From: Pempheris klunzingeri
Taxonomy: Eukaryota; Chordata; Actinopteri; Acropomatiformes; Pempheridae
DNA: 64,000 nucleotides
Direction of reading: 5' to 3'
Assembly: GCF_042242105.1 (NCBI RefSeq)
Contig: NC_092013.1
Coordinates: forward strand, 5,430,730 to 5,494,729
Position numbers and translations under genes: made by a program. Below, piece after piece: positions 35,100 through 48,000 of the stretch. Numbering within the stretch: position 1 is the first letter of the stretch; each line of letters begins with the position of its first letter. Below the pieces are notes generated by a model. The model did no database searches. It worked only from the letters and a program-made list of their open reading frames with translations, and had not been told where the DNA came from.

Positions 35100-36370
35100 C
35101 TCCACACCTTGTGTCTCCCCGTGCGTAACTGGATGTATTGATAATAATGCCATCGTTCATTCAGCTCCCATGTCCCACAGGCTCCTCGCCGCAGGGAGCC
35201 CACAGGTCAGGGCCTGCTGGGCTACTGAGCAGTGCCCCTTGCAGCTAGTGAGGGATCTAGAGACTTGCCCATTGACACTTCAGCAGGGGCGCATGTCTCT
35301 GTAGCCATCAGGCCACCCTGCCACCGCTTTGCGTCATATTTGACATGTGATGTTGTTGTCCTGTTCTGAAAAAAAGTGATGTGTAGGTGTTTATTTACAT
35401 GACAAGTGAAGTCTGTGTTCATTTGTTCAAAGGTCCAGTGTAGTTGAAGCTGTTGTTTACGGGAAGGGTTTACTCAGAACGTCCGTCTCTCATGTCCACC
35501 TGTCCACAGGAGAAAATGTTTGTAAAGACTCACCTGAGGAATCATTTTGCGAACCTTTTTGCTGCTTACAAACCTCATGTGTACCCAGCGCCCGTCTTTC
35601 CACTGAGTATGAAAACTGAGGGCAGCCTTACAGACAGTGCAACCAAGATAGTTTCCACTCAAATGCAGTCATTTCAGCGCCTTATAGCTTATTCAAAGAA
35701 GAGTTTTGAGACAAGAAAGGAATGTGTCGTGTGGAGTTTAAGTTACATGATGCCAAAATGCAGTATTAAAGTGTTTACCCACTGCACCCACCCCCTGTGA
35801 CTCCTCCAGCACACCTGCTCTGCACCACATGGACTGTTATGCAGTCTGATCCAGGCTCAGATGGCCGGAGGCTTTGATGGAGCAAAACATGATGTAAAAA
35901 GGCGCAAAGTTCAAAGCTATAACCATATAAAAGTGAGCCTGTTTACACTGGAATCACTAATCCAAATCTTATTTCAACAGTAAAACCTGTTACTCCTTTG
36001 TGTGATCTTTCTCATTGAGGCCAAAACTACTGAATGATTCTGCTTTATCAACCAGAGTCAGCTCTTACCGAACTAAGAAAAGAAAAGAAAGAATCAAGAC
36101 CGTCCTGAATGACCAAAGATGCCGAGGAGTGAGTCAATTACTCCAACACAATAAGGCTACAGCGTTTTGTCAACTGGAGGGATTGTTTCTATAGACAGCC
36201 CACACACATGTGAGGCTAGTGGGCCAACTCAACTGGATGTCATACATCACCTCTCCCACACCTTTCTCTATCTTTGTACTGTACAGATGACCTGATCTGA
36301 ATGTATACTACTGTCCTTTAAACAGTGAAGTGTGTCATCATTTGTCTAATAAAATGCTGTCATGCTGAGA
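35100..36370 (+). other. drd5: probable 3' UTR of drd5
   Basis: Non-coding sequence from the stop to an AATAAA at 36348-36353, a candidate 3' end of about 1.27 kb. A fragment AAAGGTCCAGTGTAG near 35430 resembles the edge of a common teleost repeat. Transcript end not proven. Confidence 0.45.
36348..36353 (+). terminator. drd5: candidate poly(A) signal of drd5
   Basis: AATAAA followed by TGCTGTCATGCTG, about 1.25 kb after the stop. No earlier AATAAA was noted in the 3' region. Confidence 0.45.
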
Positions 36371-37337
36371 GGAACAGACTGCTCTGGTATCTTCTTGAAG
36401 GTGACTTCAGCGTTCATGGGTTTCACGAACGGACAAAAGGTTGTACGCTCGGATGGTTCTGACCTTTAGTTTAACTTTCATTTTAGCCGTACTCAGCTGC
36501 GTCACGCGTGTCCACCTCAGTCCCTACTTCTTTTTAAAGTTTTTTTTTTTTTTGTGGCATTTTGCCTCCTTTGGACAGTTTGACAGCAGGGATTGACAGG
36601 AATGATTGGTAGAGAAACAAAGAGCGAGAGATGACATGCAACAGAGTCCCCCGGCGGACTCCAACTGGGGATATTGTGGTTTTATGGAGTGCTTTTTTTT
36701 TTTTGCTCCTTCTCCTCCATGACATTTCTTTAGACTGAGCTGTCTTCCACAGGTTCAGACAGCTGATATATTTCCTCTGGCAGAGGCAAAGAGGTTTTCC
36801 TACCGATAAGAACACCACAGTTGTGTGTGCATGCAAAGTAATAAAAAGAGCAAATCTGGGAGCAAAGGGCTCCCTGAAGTGGAGGCCAAGTTCTTTGTGT
36901 ACTTCACATGCTCAGTTTAATTTCTCTGAACCAACATCATTACTTGATATGAAACTCTCCTTTTATACCAGTACTTAAAGCCAGTAAAACAGCACAATAC
37001 CTCAGTAACAACCCACTGTTGAACTGCCAACAGCATCTGTCAGTTCAGCCATTCTGCCTGCAAAAATACATAAAACCCACTGTGTGCAAATCTCTCCACT
37101 GTTTCCATTTTATATAGGCCTTGGCACATGTGAGTTAACAGAAGAAATGTGTTTTTCTACATGAATAAATACATAAATATCTAAATGAAAACATTTATCT
37201 CAACCTATACGTTCTACCTGAAATTGTCTTTTATTCTGGATGCTCACGTCTTCACAGGCTCAAAGCTTTTTTCCTCTGTAGGAGCGAAAACATGCATATA
37301 GCAGTTGTATAGAATAAAGAAGAATAAAGTCTCTACC

Positions 37338-37645
37338 AGCACGGTGGTGCAGTGGTTAGCACTTTCTGTGTGGAGTTTGCATGCTCTCCCCGTGCTTGTG
37401 TGGGCTCAGTCCGGCTTCCTCCCACAGTCCAAATACATGCAGGTCACATTAGCTGGTGACTCTAAATTGCCCGTAGGTGAGAGTGAGTGAGTGTTTGTCT
37501 GTCTCTATGTGTCGGCCCTGTGATTGCCTGGAGACCAGTCCAGGATGTACCCCGCCTCTCGCCCAAAGTCAGCTGGGATTGGCTCCAGCCCCCCCCCCCA
37601 CGCGCGACCCTGAAGGATAAGCAGTATAGACAATGGATGGATGGA
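37338..37645 (+). mobile_element. degenerate copy of an abundant teleost SINE-like repeat
   Basis: The segment starts with GCACGGTGGTGCAGTGGTTAGCA and continues with GTGTGGAGTTTGCATGCTCTC, CTTCCTCCCACAGTCCAAATACATGC, CTCTAAATTGCCCGTAGGTG, TACCCCGCCTCTCGCCC, GGGATTGGCTCCAGCC, and a terminal (ATGG)n. This word order matches a very common teleost dispersed repeat as recalled. The part between GTTAGCA and GTGTGGAG, which normally carries a tRNA-like promoter box, is missing. A C11 run lies at about 37590. Confidence 0.7.
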
Positions 37646-37910
37646 AAGTCTGTTAGCCGATTATTTTAGGGCCCTTTTTGTCCATATTTTGCCTGCATAC
37701 CACAGGGAAGCCATTTGCTGCAATATATTCATGTGCAGCATGACAGAGATGGTAATTAATCCTATAATCCAACAGTGTAACTCAGTTTTGCATTTTTAAA
37801 TCTTTCTGTCTACTTTTTCTGAACCCAAGTTTCCGTTGCCTTATGCTGTGTTCACTGTCATTCATGTGACTTACACAGGCAGCAGAGGAAAATGTACTGA
37901 GAGCCTTAAC

Positions 37911-38280
37911 TTAAAGGGGAACTCCACCAATTTTGCTCCACAAAGTCAGTCTACATGTGTTGGGCAGTACTAATGCATCTGTGTAAAGCAATTTGTGGCT
38001 CCAGAGGCAGCTCTGTAAATTCTGAATGAATTACCTAAAGCGTTGAAGAATACAAGTTTGAAAATGAACACAAATCTGGGGGCGTGGAGGAAAGAAATGA
38101 GCTTACGTTGCTCTGTAGGCCTGTAGCACTGCTCTTCTCCTGATGAGGCTACGGCTAAAGGCTACATTAACCCCTGCCAGTATAATAAGCCTGAATATCC
38201 GACCCAACTGCTGGCAGTCGAGTTGCATTGTGGGTATTATAAGCACCAGGTTTTGCCAAGGTAGAGCAAAGGATATAATA
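37911..38280 (+). mobile_element. possible TTAA-flanked repeat element
   Basis: Starts TTAAAGGGGAACTCCACC, a start seen in teleost dispersed repeats, and continues with moderately GC-rich sequence including GCATTGTGGGTATT. The 3' end was not located. Could be a piggyBac-type non-autonomous element. Confidence 0.4.
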
Positions 38281-39805
38281 AAAGGGACAATATCCTTGGT
38301 TCTGTTGCATCAATTTTGATATTTATTTGAAAAAAAAAGACCGAGCAGCAGTGTTGCATGAACGTAAGTTTTCTTTCATGTAAAAATACCACATTACAAA
38401 AGTCCTGCATTCAAAAACACACTTGAATATTACAAAATCAAAATGTAGATGATATATGAAAGTAAGAGCATTCATTCTGTAGAAGTGATTTATTATCATA
38501 TATCATAATCGTATATTGTTAATACTGATGCATCAATGCACCAGCAGTTTCCCACTCGATCTAGTTCGCCCATGTGTCTCTGTCCTCCTACAGCTGACAC
38601 TTACCTCACATCCTCGTCATTTGGTTTACACCTTCATGTCCACAGCACACGTGCCACACAGCCATGCCACGCTGATTTCTACACTCCATTGTGCATTTGT
38701 GTTTACAGTCCACAGTCCCTTGCGTGGAATTGCTTTGCGTCACGTACGTATGTTGTGTTAGGAAGTTTAATCTACATCTATCAAATAAATCAAGCAAACT
38801 AAAAACTCCCCCTGACTCCCACTGAAATGTCTGAAATACTCAAGTACCTCTAGCAACAGTACTTGAGTAAATGTACTTAGTTACTTTTCACAGGGAAGAC
38901 AAAACATGTCTCCTTTAAAAAGGTAGGGCCATCCTTGCTATAGCAGTTCAAACCATAAGCTAAAATCTGTATATTACATAACGTAGACACTGTAATTGAG
39001 TGAGGGAAATGTAATCTAGGCGTAGACATGTAAATGTGCTGTAACTCTAAAAGGCACCGCTGTTCTCCTGTAAAGTGTCTCTCCCACGCTTTTTCCAGAA
39101 ATTGAATTAATCTGTTATTTTCACCTCATCAGAGGCACAAGCCGCACAGCTGCCTGAGGAATTGGATTAAATGGCATGTAGACGAAAACGTGTCAACTGA
39201 AACCCTAGACTGGTGCTTCAGTGTTGTTCACCTTTTACCTCCATCCCGTTGCTGATCAGTGTTTTCTCCATGAGATGACAGATGGGAGAGGACGGGAGGA
39301 TCTGTGGATCGGGGTTGTGTCTGTCAGACCTGAAATGTAGGTGATATCTCGACAACAACGTGTCAAGCGGTGATTAAAGTCAAGATCGCAGATGACACTG
39401 GTGCAATTCTGAGCACTTTGGTGCCCCAATTTTACAAAACTGACCTCATATGGAGGCAGAAATTGAGGGTCATTATTTCAAATTTCCATAACGTCTGCAT
39501 GAAGCTGCTGCAAATCTAATTTACGTATTTCCATAAAAACATATCATCCTACACTGAGGCTTTATTATTTTGCATTTTTGCAATCATTGACTAAAAGCAT
39601 CAGCATTCCTACGGGAAGAGGTGTTTACTTGTTCTCTGTGTTGTGTCCTTGCGTTGTGGAGCAGATATGGAAGGTGGTTTGACCCCGATATTCAGCCGTG
39701 ACAGGAGGGCTGGAGAGGAAGTGGAGGCAGGCTTAGGGGGGTTACACCATCCGTCAGCACGCATTCATCAAAATCACTTCCTTCCCTCCTGCACACACGT
39801 ACATG

Positions 39806-39808
<3 letters not shown>

Positions 39809-39847
<39 letters not shown>
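39809..39847. repeat. (AC)n microsatellite
   Basis: Uninterrupted AC run of about 39 bases in non-coding DNA. Confidence 0.95.
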
Positions 39848-39848
<1 letters not shown>

Positions 39849-42075
39849 TTAAAACACAGATGCAGTGCTGTTACAAAAGATTTGCTCCAAATTGCTCTTT
39901 GCCGTCTCTTTTCTCTGTCATGCACAGACTCACAAACACACACGTTTCTGTGAGTTTCACTGTCTCGCCTCACTTCTCAGCGTGCTTCCTCCTTTCTTTA
40001 TCTTCAAATGATGTTGGTCATCCAAGGAAAAGCTGAGAGGCAGTTTGGCTTCCTGTTTTCCTCACCTCTCAGAAGAGCAGGGGCGAACACCGTGAGTGAC
40101 CGCTTTGATCTTATTGTAGCTGCGTTAGTGTTGAGTGAATGAACCCCTTAATTACTGTAAATCAAGCTTGACCTATTTCATCAGATAGTCTGTGACTGAC
40201 TTGAGAATAACCTCGCCAATATTAATGCCATGCCATCTCCTCACACACTTTCACGTTTCACTTTGCACCGGGGCTGCATTTTAATGAAAGTGTGTTTTAT
40301 ATTCATGGTTAAAGAAACTGTCTTGCCGGTGCTTCATTAAAGGAGAGACTTTGTTCAGATCACCAAAGCCATTGTTGCACATCTGTATAAAAACAGTTCA
40401 GCTTTGAAGATCAGATGGTTTACTCTTTGAAACTCCTTCTTTCACCCCTGGCTGCCATCTCATCCGCTTCCTATCTCTGACGCAGACTCAGGTTTTAAGT
40501 TACTTTCAGTGAGCTTGAATGGAGAGAAAGACTGGTGTCTCTTTTCCCAAAAGGCCACTGGTACGCTCCGTGTGTTAGCCCTGTGGCATTCACAAACTCT
40601 CAACGTCTGCTCCGTCCTCCTGATGCCCAAATATGCAAATACGGATTTGCCGCTTCGTTACACCCCTTTACTCACATCCTCTATGTTTCTCTTCACTATG
40701 AGCTATTCACTAACGCAGAGATGCTATAAAGGAGGAAGACACTTTGATAGGAATGATGTTTTAAAAATCAGCCATTGAACATTTTCAATATGTTTTGTAT
40801 TAGGCCTGAACATGCAGTTTTATAGGGTGAATATGTAATGCTGTTCCACTTTTGATTGAATTAATTAATTTGTAATCCAGTCTAAAATGTGCATGTGAAC
40901 ATGTAAAGCAACATGAAATTCATACACAGAATTACAGAAACTTTATTCCTTTCTCAAAGGTATTTATTAAAACTATCATATATGCAACTAATGTGAAAAA
41001 AACACGATAAGGAAAGGAATCCGTGATCACAGCAGTTATCACCATTTCACTCTCTCATCTTTTGTTTCTGGCTCGGCTTGAGGCGGGAGGAAATTTTGTA
41101 CTTCTGTGTCTTCATAAGATTAAACATTTAAGGACTAAATATGCAACAGTCAAAATCTAAGATTGGAGGAAAAAGAAAATCCTCATCCTTGGGTTTTCTC
41201 CACCATGAATTGAACAATCAGCCAGTAATTCAGTTAATCTGCTTCATCAGGACTGTGTGTGACGTGGATTGATCACGTTTCACTAACAGTGATCTGGACA
41301 CACGAGCAAACAACCCACAGCTGTTATCAGGTTTTCATTCAAATACTGCTGATTGGTGTTGAGAGGTGTGCAGGGCAGCATCGCTCCCAGTCAAAGACGC
41401 TGTCTGAAAAAGAGTTTCGGGCCCTTTCAGTTAAAAGAGATGTCCTTATCAGCGTGATTATCAGCATAATGTCAGCACTGACGTTAAACAGCGATATTAA
41501 ATCTTTGGGATTGTTCCGGTCAAAAATCCATTCTGCTCCGCATTGTAATAAGATCCTGCTGCAGTCGCCACGAGCCGTACCATAACTGTTCAGACAACAC
41601 TGGAAACTGATAGATCCTCTTCCCATAATCACAAGATACATATCCACGAATGTGAGATAAAGATTTTCTAGTTGTGAGATTGTTTCTTTATGAGATGCTG
41701 AGCAGGAAAATATGTGATACCAAGTCATTATTAGGCCACTAGAGCTATGGAGGTCATAGCTACAATAAAACCCTTTTTAAAGATGCGGTAGGCAGTTGTT
41801 TCATCCAACAGCTCTCCACATATGCACGCACTTCAAAGGAAAGTGACGTTAGCAGCTTCAATCCCTGACCGTGATTATGATTCCAAGGCTGTATAATTCA
41901 ACTGAATTATCATCCAGTTTTCTTTGCATGCTTGTGGCCCTATAAAGCCCTCAGAGATGCTATACTGTGATTTCAGACTCTAATGCTAGCTTGTGTTAGC
42001 TCCATCAACATGAACTGGAATTAGTTGCAGCCACAAACCTTTGGCTAAAGTTACGATTTGCAGAATGCTTAACTA

Positions 42076-42385
42076 GAAACAACATTTAACACAGCCTCTC
42101 ATCGCCTGCTTACCTGCTTGCCACTTTAACACATTTAGATAATACAGGAAAATGAAGCTCGCAGCTTCAATCATCCTAATCAGTATTGTGATCCTGATAA
42201 CAATATATAATATTACATAAATGTTGCTACTAAACTAGTAGCAACATTAAACACAGCCTCTCATTGCCTGCTTCCATGCTAAATCTGGATTTACAACCCA
42301 TGACACAATGACACCACACGATCTAACAAACCACTGCAACACATTTAGATGCTACAGGAAAATAAAGCAGGCAACTTCATTGTGA
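42076..42385. repeat. imperfect tandem duplication (two units)
   Basis: Unit 1 (about 42076-42175) and unit 2 (about 42238-42385) share AACACAGCCTCTCATYGCCTGCTT, then CACATTTAGATRMTACAGGAAAAT and AAGC..GCARCTTCA in order. Unit 2 has an insertion of about 50 bases. They are not microsatellite; origin unknown. Confidence 0.7.
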
Positions 42386-43450
42386 AGTTCTCCCCACCTC
42401 TGAGACGCTTCGCTGATATTAACTTCCTTGAGTTCTTCATTCAGCCTCTCTCTTAGACTCCCCCTTCCTTCTTTGGAAAGCTTTGCAATGTAAACAGTTT
42501 TTTTTGCGGTGCAGGAATAGCAACTCTTTGTACAGGACTCCAGGGCCGCTATTGAATCAGACTTTCAACAGCATCTGAAGGGATGTGAACCAGCCTCTGC
42601 ATTTGTTGAGCAGCCAATAAGAACGCTCTGTCTTTCTGAAAAGATCTGACTGGCCAAAGTATTTTCTAAAGCATGAAGACAGAGAAGTCTAGTTTGATGA
42701 ATGCAGTGTGCTTCTAATCCAACCACATAAATGCATTTCTTTCTTTCCATATTCTATTGTATCAGATGAAGAGTAATCACTTAGCTATTGGTGGACAAGG
42801 CCAAGGTTGAAATTTGTGTGTCCAGGTCTTAATAGCTTGTGAGCTCCACTGGACGAATAACCTGCGCAGATTCAATATGAGAGGGAAGGCAATGAAGCAA
42901 GAGTTATATATTTTTATGGGAAGCATGAAAACATTCACTGTATGAGGTATAAAGTGCCCCCCACTGATCAGCGAGGCCTCGGGAAGAGAGGGCAATCATG
43001 CACCGAGTCTGAATACCTGTGGGCACAAAGAGCTGTAGGTCACCAACTCAAACGCTTGCTGTGGTTGTAAATCAATCATCTGGGGATGTCCTGTTTGGTG
43101 ACTCAGCATCGCTCAGCATCTCCTCACTATCATCTATCGGGCAGTGATAATGGATTGCTGCTCTGCAGGAAATTAGAGTTCATATGCTGGGGTCATGTGC
43201 ACATTTGTTGCACTTAGGAGCTGCACAGCGAGAGGCGCGTCTGTCATGTCAGTCTGATTGAATCAGTTATTTAGAACACTTGCTCAGATAAAGTGAAAAT
43301 ATCATGATGTGATTTGAAAATGCAGTGGGCGATAAGACATTCATGAATGATTCATCTTCCTAAAATTAAATGTAAAATTGACCTTAGTAGCATAACTAAA
43401 AATAGATTTTTAATCCACTGAATGTATCTTTGATTTGTCATGTTGGTATT

Positions 43451-43692
43451 TACACTGTTGCCCATAAAGTTGGAATAATTGTTCAATACCCCCAATTTTG
43501 TTAAAGCCTGAATACACAGTTTGCAAAAGTTAATTGTGGTTTAAGTTTCACTGTGATATTTTTGGAAGAGTTTGATCAGTAAAGTTGAGAAGATAAACAC
43601 TTTATTTATCAAGAATAAATCACATTGTCACAATCATTTCATGAGAAGAGGTAAAAAAAACATTTTATTCCAACTTTATGGGCGACAGTGTA
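43451..43692. mobile_element. Tc1/mariner-type MITE, 242 bp
   Basis: Both ends carry a 28-base terminal inverted repeat (43451-43478 and 43665-43692) differing at one position: TACACTGTTGCCCATAAAGT on the left and TACACTGTCGCCCATAAAGT on the opposite strand at the right. The outer TA is consistent with a TA target duplication, as for Tc1/mariner. The 186-base AT-rich interior has no coding capacity, so it would have been mobilised in trans. The near-identity of the TIRs suggests a fairly recent insertion. Confidence 0.88.
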
Positions 43693-44410
43693 TATATCAT
43701 GTTGTTGGGGAAGCAGGGTTGCTCTGTGTGCCTATGGCTTGGTAAAAAAAGAAACAAATAGGATGTGAGAGATGTAATTAGGCTGATTACACATGGCAAT
43801 CTTACATAATTATATCATTATGAAACATAACAAAGAAATGCGATCACTGCCCAGCTGTATCCCGGAGGTTCACCCTAACTACTGTGTCTGTGTATCCTAG
43901 AGGTGTGAGGTCCGCCGCCATCTTGTCAAAGGCAACGACTCAGCACCTGCTGTCAGACAGGTCATCCCCTTCACTTTAGCAATGATAAATGTGACAGCAA
44001 TTACTGCAGAGAAGCACAATGATTCATTATCATAAACACTATAACTCCCAAGCAGACCTGTATGAGTCATTGTCTCACTGGTCTGATTTGTCTCTGTAAT
44101 GACGGAAAGAATTGATTTATGAGCAGAGGACTACGACTTTGTTGCAGCTGCTTGGAAGAGATCGGTGCGAGAGACTGAGTGTGTGTCTGGAAATTGAAAG
44201 GGCTTTGTGAACAATATGGCAGTTTTTAGAATGATTATACGCTTGACCGCAGTTACTAAATTAGTCTTTTGGCTCTAATATTAATTTTACTTTACAAAGT
44301 GCTTTCACTTTTTCGATTTAGCTGCTGCCATATTCACTCAGCCCTTCAGGTATTCTTAAACAACATCCAGACGTCTAGTAAATGTTTTAGTATTCTTTTG
44401 GTATTTGGGG
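43693..44410. other. intergenic, no gene
   Basis: No feature with strong support. It contains a YY1-like CAAGATGGCGGC on the minus strand at about 43914-43925, reported below as a weak first-exon candidate. Confidence 0.5.
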
Positions 44411-44431
44411 AATCGGTGGGTCCTGTCTGGT

Positions 44432-44720
44432 ACAGACCGCTACAGATCACTGTACGCCAAAACCACTAGACACAGAGACAGTTTCTTCCCCCAGACCGTC
44501 ACCCTGATGAACTCTCACTGACCTCAGAGTCTCAGGATCCACTGTAAATAGTCCCCCCCTGCACATTTGCAACTTTTGCACTACTTTCTTGCACTTTCTG
44601 CACTACATCTACCTCCATTGTATATAAAGACAAAGAGTTCTATATTGTTTATTACTGTACATAGAGAGTCAAGTTTCACCAAGTCAAATTCCTTGTTTGC
44701 CTGCTCAAACTTGGCATAAA
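44432..44720 (+). mobile_element. 3' end of a truncated non-LTR retrotransposon (LINE)
   Basis: Positions 44432-44521 encode a 29-residue tail (TDRYRSLYAKTTRHRDSFFP..., ending LMNSH and stop), the typical C-terminus of a teleost LINE reverse-transcriptase ORF. The following 200 bases have the short-word tail of that class, GCACTTTCTGCACTACATCT and CAAATTCCTTGT, and end with ACTTGGCATAAA. Everything 5' of this is absent, so it is a dead 5'-truncated copy. Confidence 0.75.
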
Positions 44721-45067
44721 TCATGATCAAATTTGATCATCTGCGGTGCTACAAACCGTCTAACGGCAGTTTAGTCGCAGTTATCAAAGTATTTCAGTGT
44801 AATTCAAATGAAGACCACATTTATAGCTGAACAAGACTAAAAGTCTGCAGGCACACCACACAGTCAGAAATGACACCTGGATGTTGTTTTATTGTGAAAC
44901 TACTGAACAACTGCACATTGACACCCCCAAAAAAGAGAGTTTTAACATAATAGTTATAGTTTTTATGATTATAAAATTGTTCTGAATTGAACTTGAGCGT
45001 TCCAACACATTTTCTCGCTTTCCTTGCCCATGTGCAGAGGGCACATCAACGCCATTTACTGTAGCTT

Positions 45068-45081
45068 CTGTTACGTAACAG
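45068..45081. promoter_or_regulatory. perfect 14 bp palindrome with a PAR-bZIP/NFIL3 core
   Basis: CTGTTACGTAACAG is a perfect palindrome with the TTACGTAA core, the consensus site of HLF/DBP/TEF and NFIL3. Function is inferred only. Confidence 0.35.
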
Positions 45082-48000
45082 CTGTTTGAACAGTTTTTAG
45101 CTCTGTTGGGTTGGGCAAGACAAGAAATTTCAACGATTTTGATAATCTTCAGTCATCTCCCAGCCAAAAATTTGCTGTTTCCAGTTTCTCAGTTGTGAGC
45201 ATTTGCCAATAGACGTCTTACTTCTTGATACCCTCAGGATTTTTAACAAAAATATCATCTGATGTCATGTGTGATTGGTACATTCCTCACTGTGTCTGAC
45301 GTTTATTAAAGTGCCAGTGAAAATCCTGGGGTGGCACACCAAAACCAAAACCAAAAACAATAACAGAATTTCAAGAAGAAAAGCTGTTGTAAGTACTGAG
45401 GCTAGTCAAGATCAATGTCAATATGACAGTTAAGGAATCACGTACTCTTTTATTAAGTGTTGGTTTATTTATGAGTTAGGAAATTCATTGTTCTAATAGG
45501 GTAGTTGTATTATACAGCTTTACTATTAGGGAGTACATTCATGTAGTGAACTAAACAGTTACAGGGAACAAGTCTACACAAGTTTAAAAGCACCACACAG
45601 AGGCATTTGATTATTTTCAATACAGCTTTATTCTGCTGTAAACATGTAACAGACTATGTCCACAATAGCATTGTCTTTGACAATAGACATTTTACCATAG
45701 CTCTGAGCTCATGCGTGCACACTGTGCCAGTCTTTCTTGAAGCCTCGTCTTCTGCCCCCTTGAAGAGTACGAGGGAAAAACTTGAGATGCTGCTGTTTGG
45801 GCCCTCTGATCCTGACTGGGAAATATCTGTGATGAAACATGAGGAAAATAAGTTACTCTGAATTTAAAATAGCAGCAGCAAAACCAACAGTAATAACATG
45901 AATAGCCCGCACCTGTCCATAGTAATCCCAGATTACAGTTGTATTATGGACCCACAGTCAGTTCTGTTCTGACTGTTCAAACTCATCTACCAGTAAACAG
46001 GAATAAGAAGCTTTCTGTTGTTGCACCAGGGTTCATAACTCAGTGTTGACACCTTGTTACCACGCGTTTATCCAGGTGAAGTTACTCTCTTGCCATTCAT
46101 TTCCTCATGAGGGACCCTGTTCTCAGCTCATCTGTTGGTCCAGCAGTAGGATGAACAGCTGTGTCCTGCCTGACCTGCTGCCTTACTTCTTCCCTGTTCT
46201 CTGGACCTGTCGCTGCCTGACCCTGCTCTGTCCCTGTCTGTTCATGGGTTTGTCTTGGCCTGCATCATCACACATATGGAAGAGATGTCCTTCATTGTCT
46301 GCAAATTGCCGTAGCATCACGGCACAGGTACTGGTGATCCGACGCTAGTGGCCCTCAACACAAGCTAATGAGATGCTCAGTAACGGAGAGCAGCCAGCAG
46401 GAGGTTCAGCACAGACACAGTTTACCAAACACATACTATTTGTTCTAAAAGTAAGTACTGTTTGACTTACTTACCTGTTGGTAGTCTGGTTGTCTCAACA
46501 GCTGCCGTTGAAAATGACTTCCACTGTCCGTCTCTGAGTTTGGGCAGCAGCTGCTGCAGTGACGGCACATCTGACAATGAGACATTTTAGTCTTGCCCAA
46601 TGTGGTGGACTGACTAACATTACCACTCCACTGCATCAGTCAGCTAGCTCTTTGCCAACACAAAGTGGAAAAACCAGCCAGGCTAATAATCATGACATGA
46701 AACTAATATAAGAATTAATGTGTAAAAGCATTTTGGACTCAACACCATTGACAGAACAGAACAGATATTACTTATTGATAAAATCGAGCACTAGTTCAGC
46801 TATAATATGTGTTTTTTTGCCACTGACATCCAGTAGAATTGTTTATTTCTGACAACCAAAGTCAATCAGCATTTGATCCTCATGGATGAAGAAACCTGAA
46901 AGTGCTCTGTGAATATTAATTCTGCTGCTGCTTTAAGGGGAACAGCTATCTCTCCACTGTAGATCTATGTGCAGATATTTTCAATGACAAAAGAGTGAAA
47001 GTCAAAGCCCACTGGGGCTCCAAATAAGCCGACCCCTGCTTCTGCCAAAGTTATTCAGCTTACGTCAATATTTTCCTCCCACCACAACAGTCCGTCCTAC
47101 TGCTTATTATGCTGTTTAGAATCTACAAAGACCATCTGTCTGTCTTGAGAAGGAGCTCAAGTTAAAATGGAAAAACTACATTTTAATGGACACTTAACCT
47201 CATCAGAGCTTGATGTTGAAATTATATACTTAATGGATGATGCTGCATAGTGTGCATAAAATAATCTACTGTCTTTACAGGTCTTCAAATAGCTTAAACT
47301 CTTAATGGCAGCTCAACACTTGTCATTCTGATATAACCTTCTTTCTGAGATTCCTATTAGCCCACACATGATTGTCATATTAAATATATTTCTTACATGA
47401 TTTGGAAATTGCATTATATTTTTTTCACAATATACACATCACTACTGAAGCTACTTATTATTAGTTAATGGCTTTTCATATCAGAAACTGGAACACGTAA
47501 CGTATCATGCTAACCTTCATTAATATTTCATAATATATGGGTTCTACCCAGCATGGGGTCTCAAGAATATATCCAAACGTTGGCCCGAGATGGAAATGAT
47601 TACAGTCTGATTTTTAAAAAAAAATCCATTCAGATGTTTGAATCCATCAGTTTCCTGATCAGCACACAATTCTGAATGTGTGAATCACGGGGCATTAGCA
47701 AACGTGCTGCAATGGGATTGTCAAATTTTCAGCCCCGCTTTTGTCGAGCAGAAGCAAAAAACCTGGCAAATTTGCATGAGCACGTCTCTGAAAGCTTCAG
47801 AAACGCTGCCTCCAAAGTTCAGAGCGATGAGGTGAACAGATGCTGTTTGTCATGTTATCGTCATTATCTGCATCTCAGTCAAATATGAGGCAGCAGTTTG
47901 TGTGCTGGACCTCAGCTGTACGCCGTGGAACACAACAACACAAACACATCTACGCTCAGCCTCCAGAGATGTACAGCCATCATGTCAAAAACCTGTGTTA

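Larger units (their letters stand above)
36371..43450. other. gene desert downstream of drd5, first part
   Basis: No exon or RNA gene was recognised. The stretch includes a SINE-like teleost repeat (37338-37645), a TTAA-flanked repeat (from 37911), a long CA microsatellite (39809-39847), a tandem duplication (42076-42385) and non-repetitive regions with transcription-factor-like motifs (for example 40080-40440 and 43040-43260, the latter with TGACTCAGCA). Open frames are short and featureless. Confidence 0.55.
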
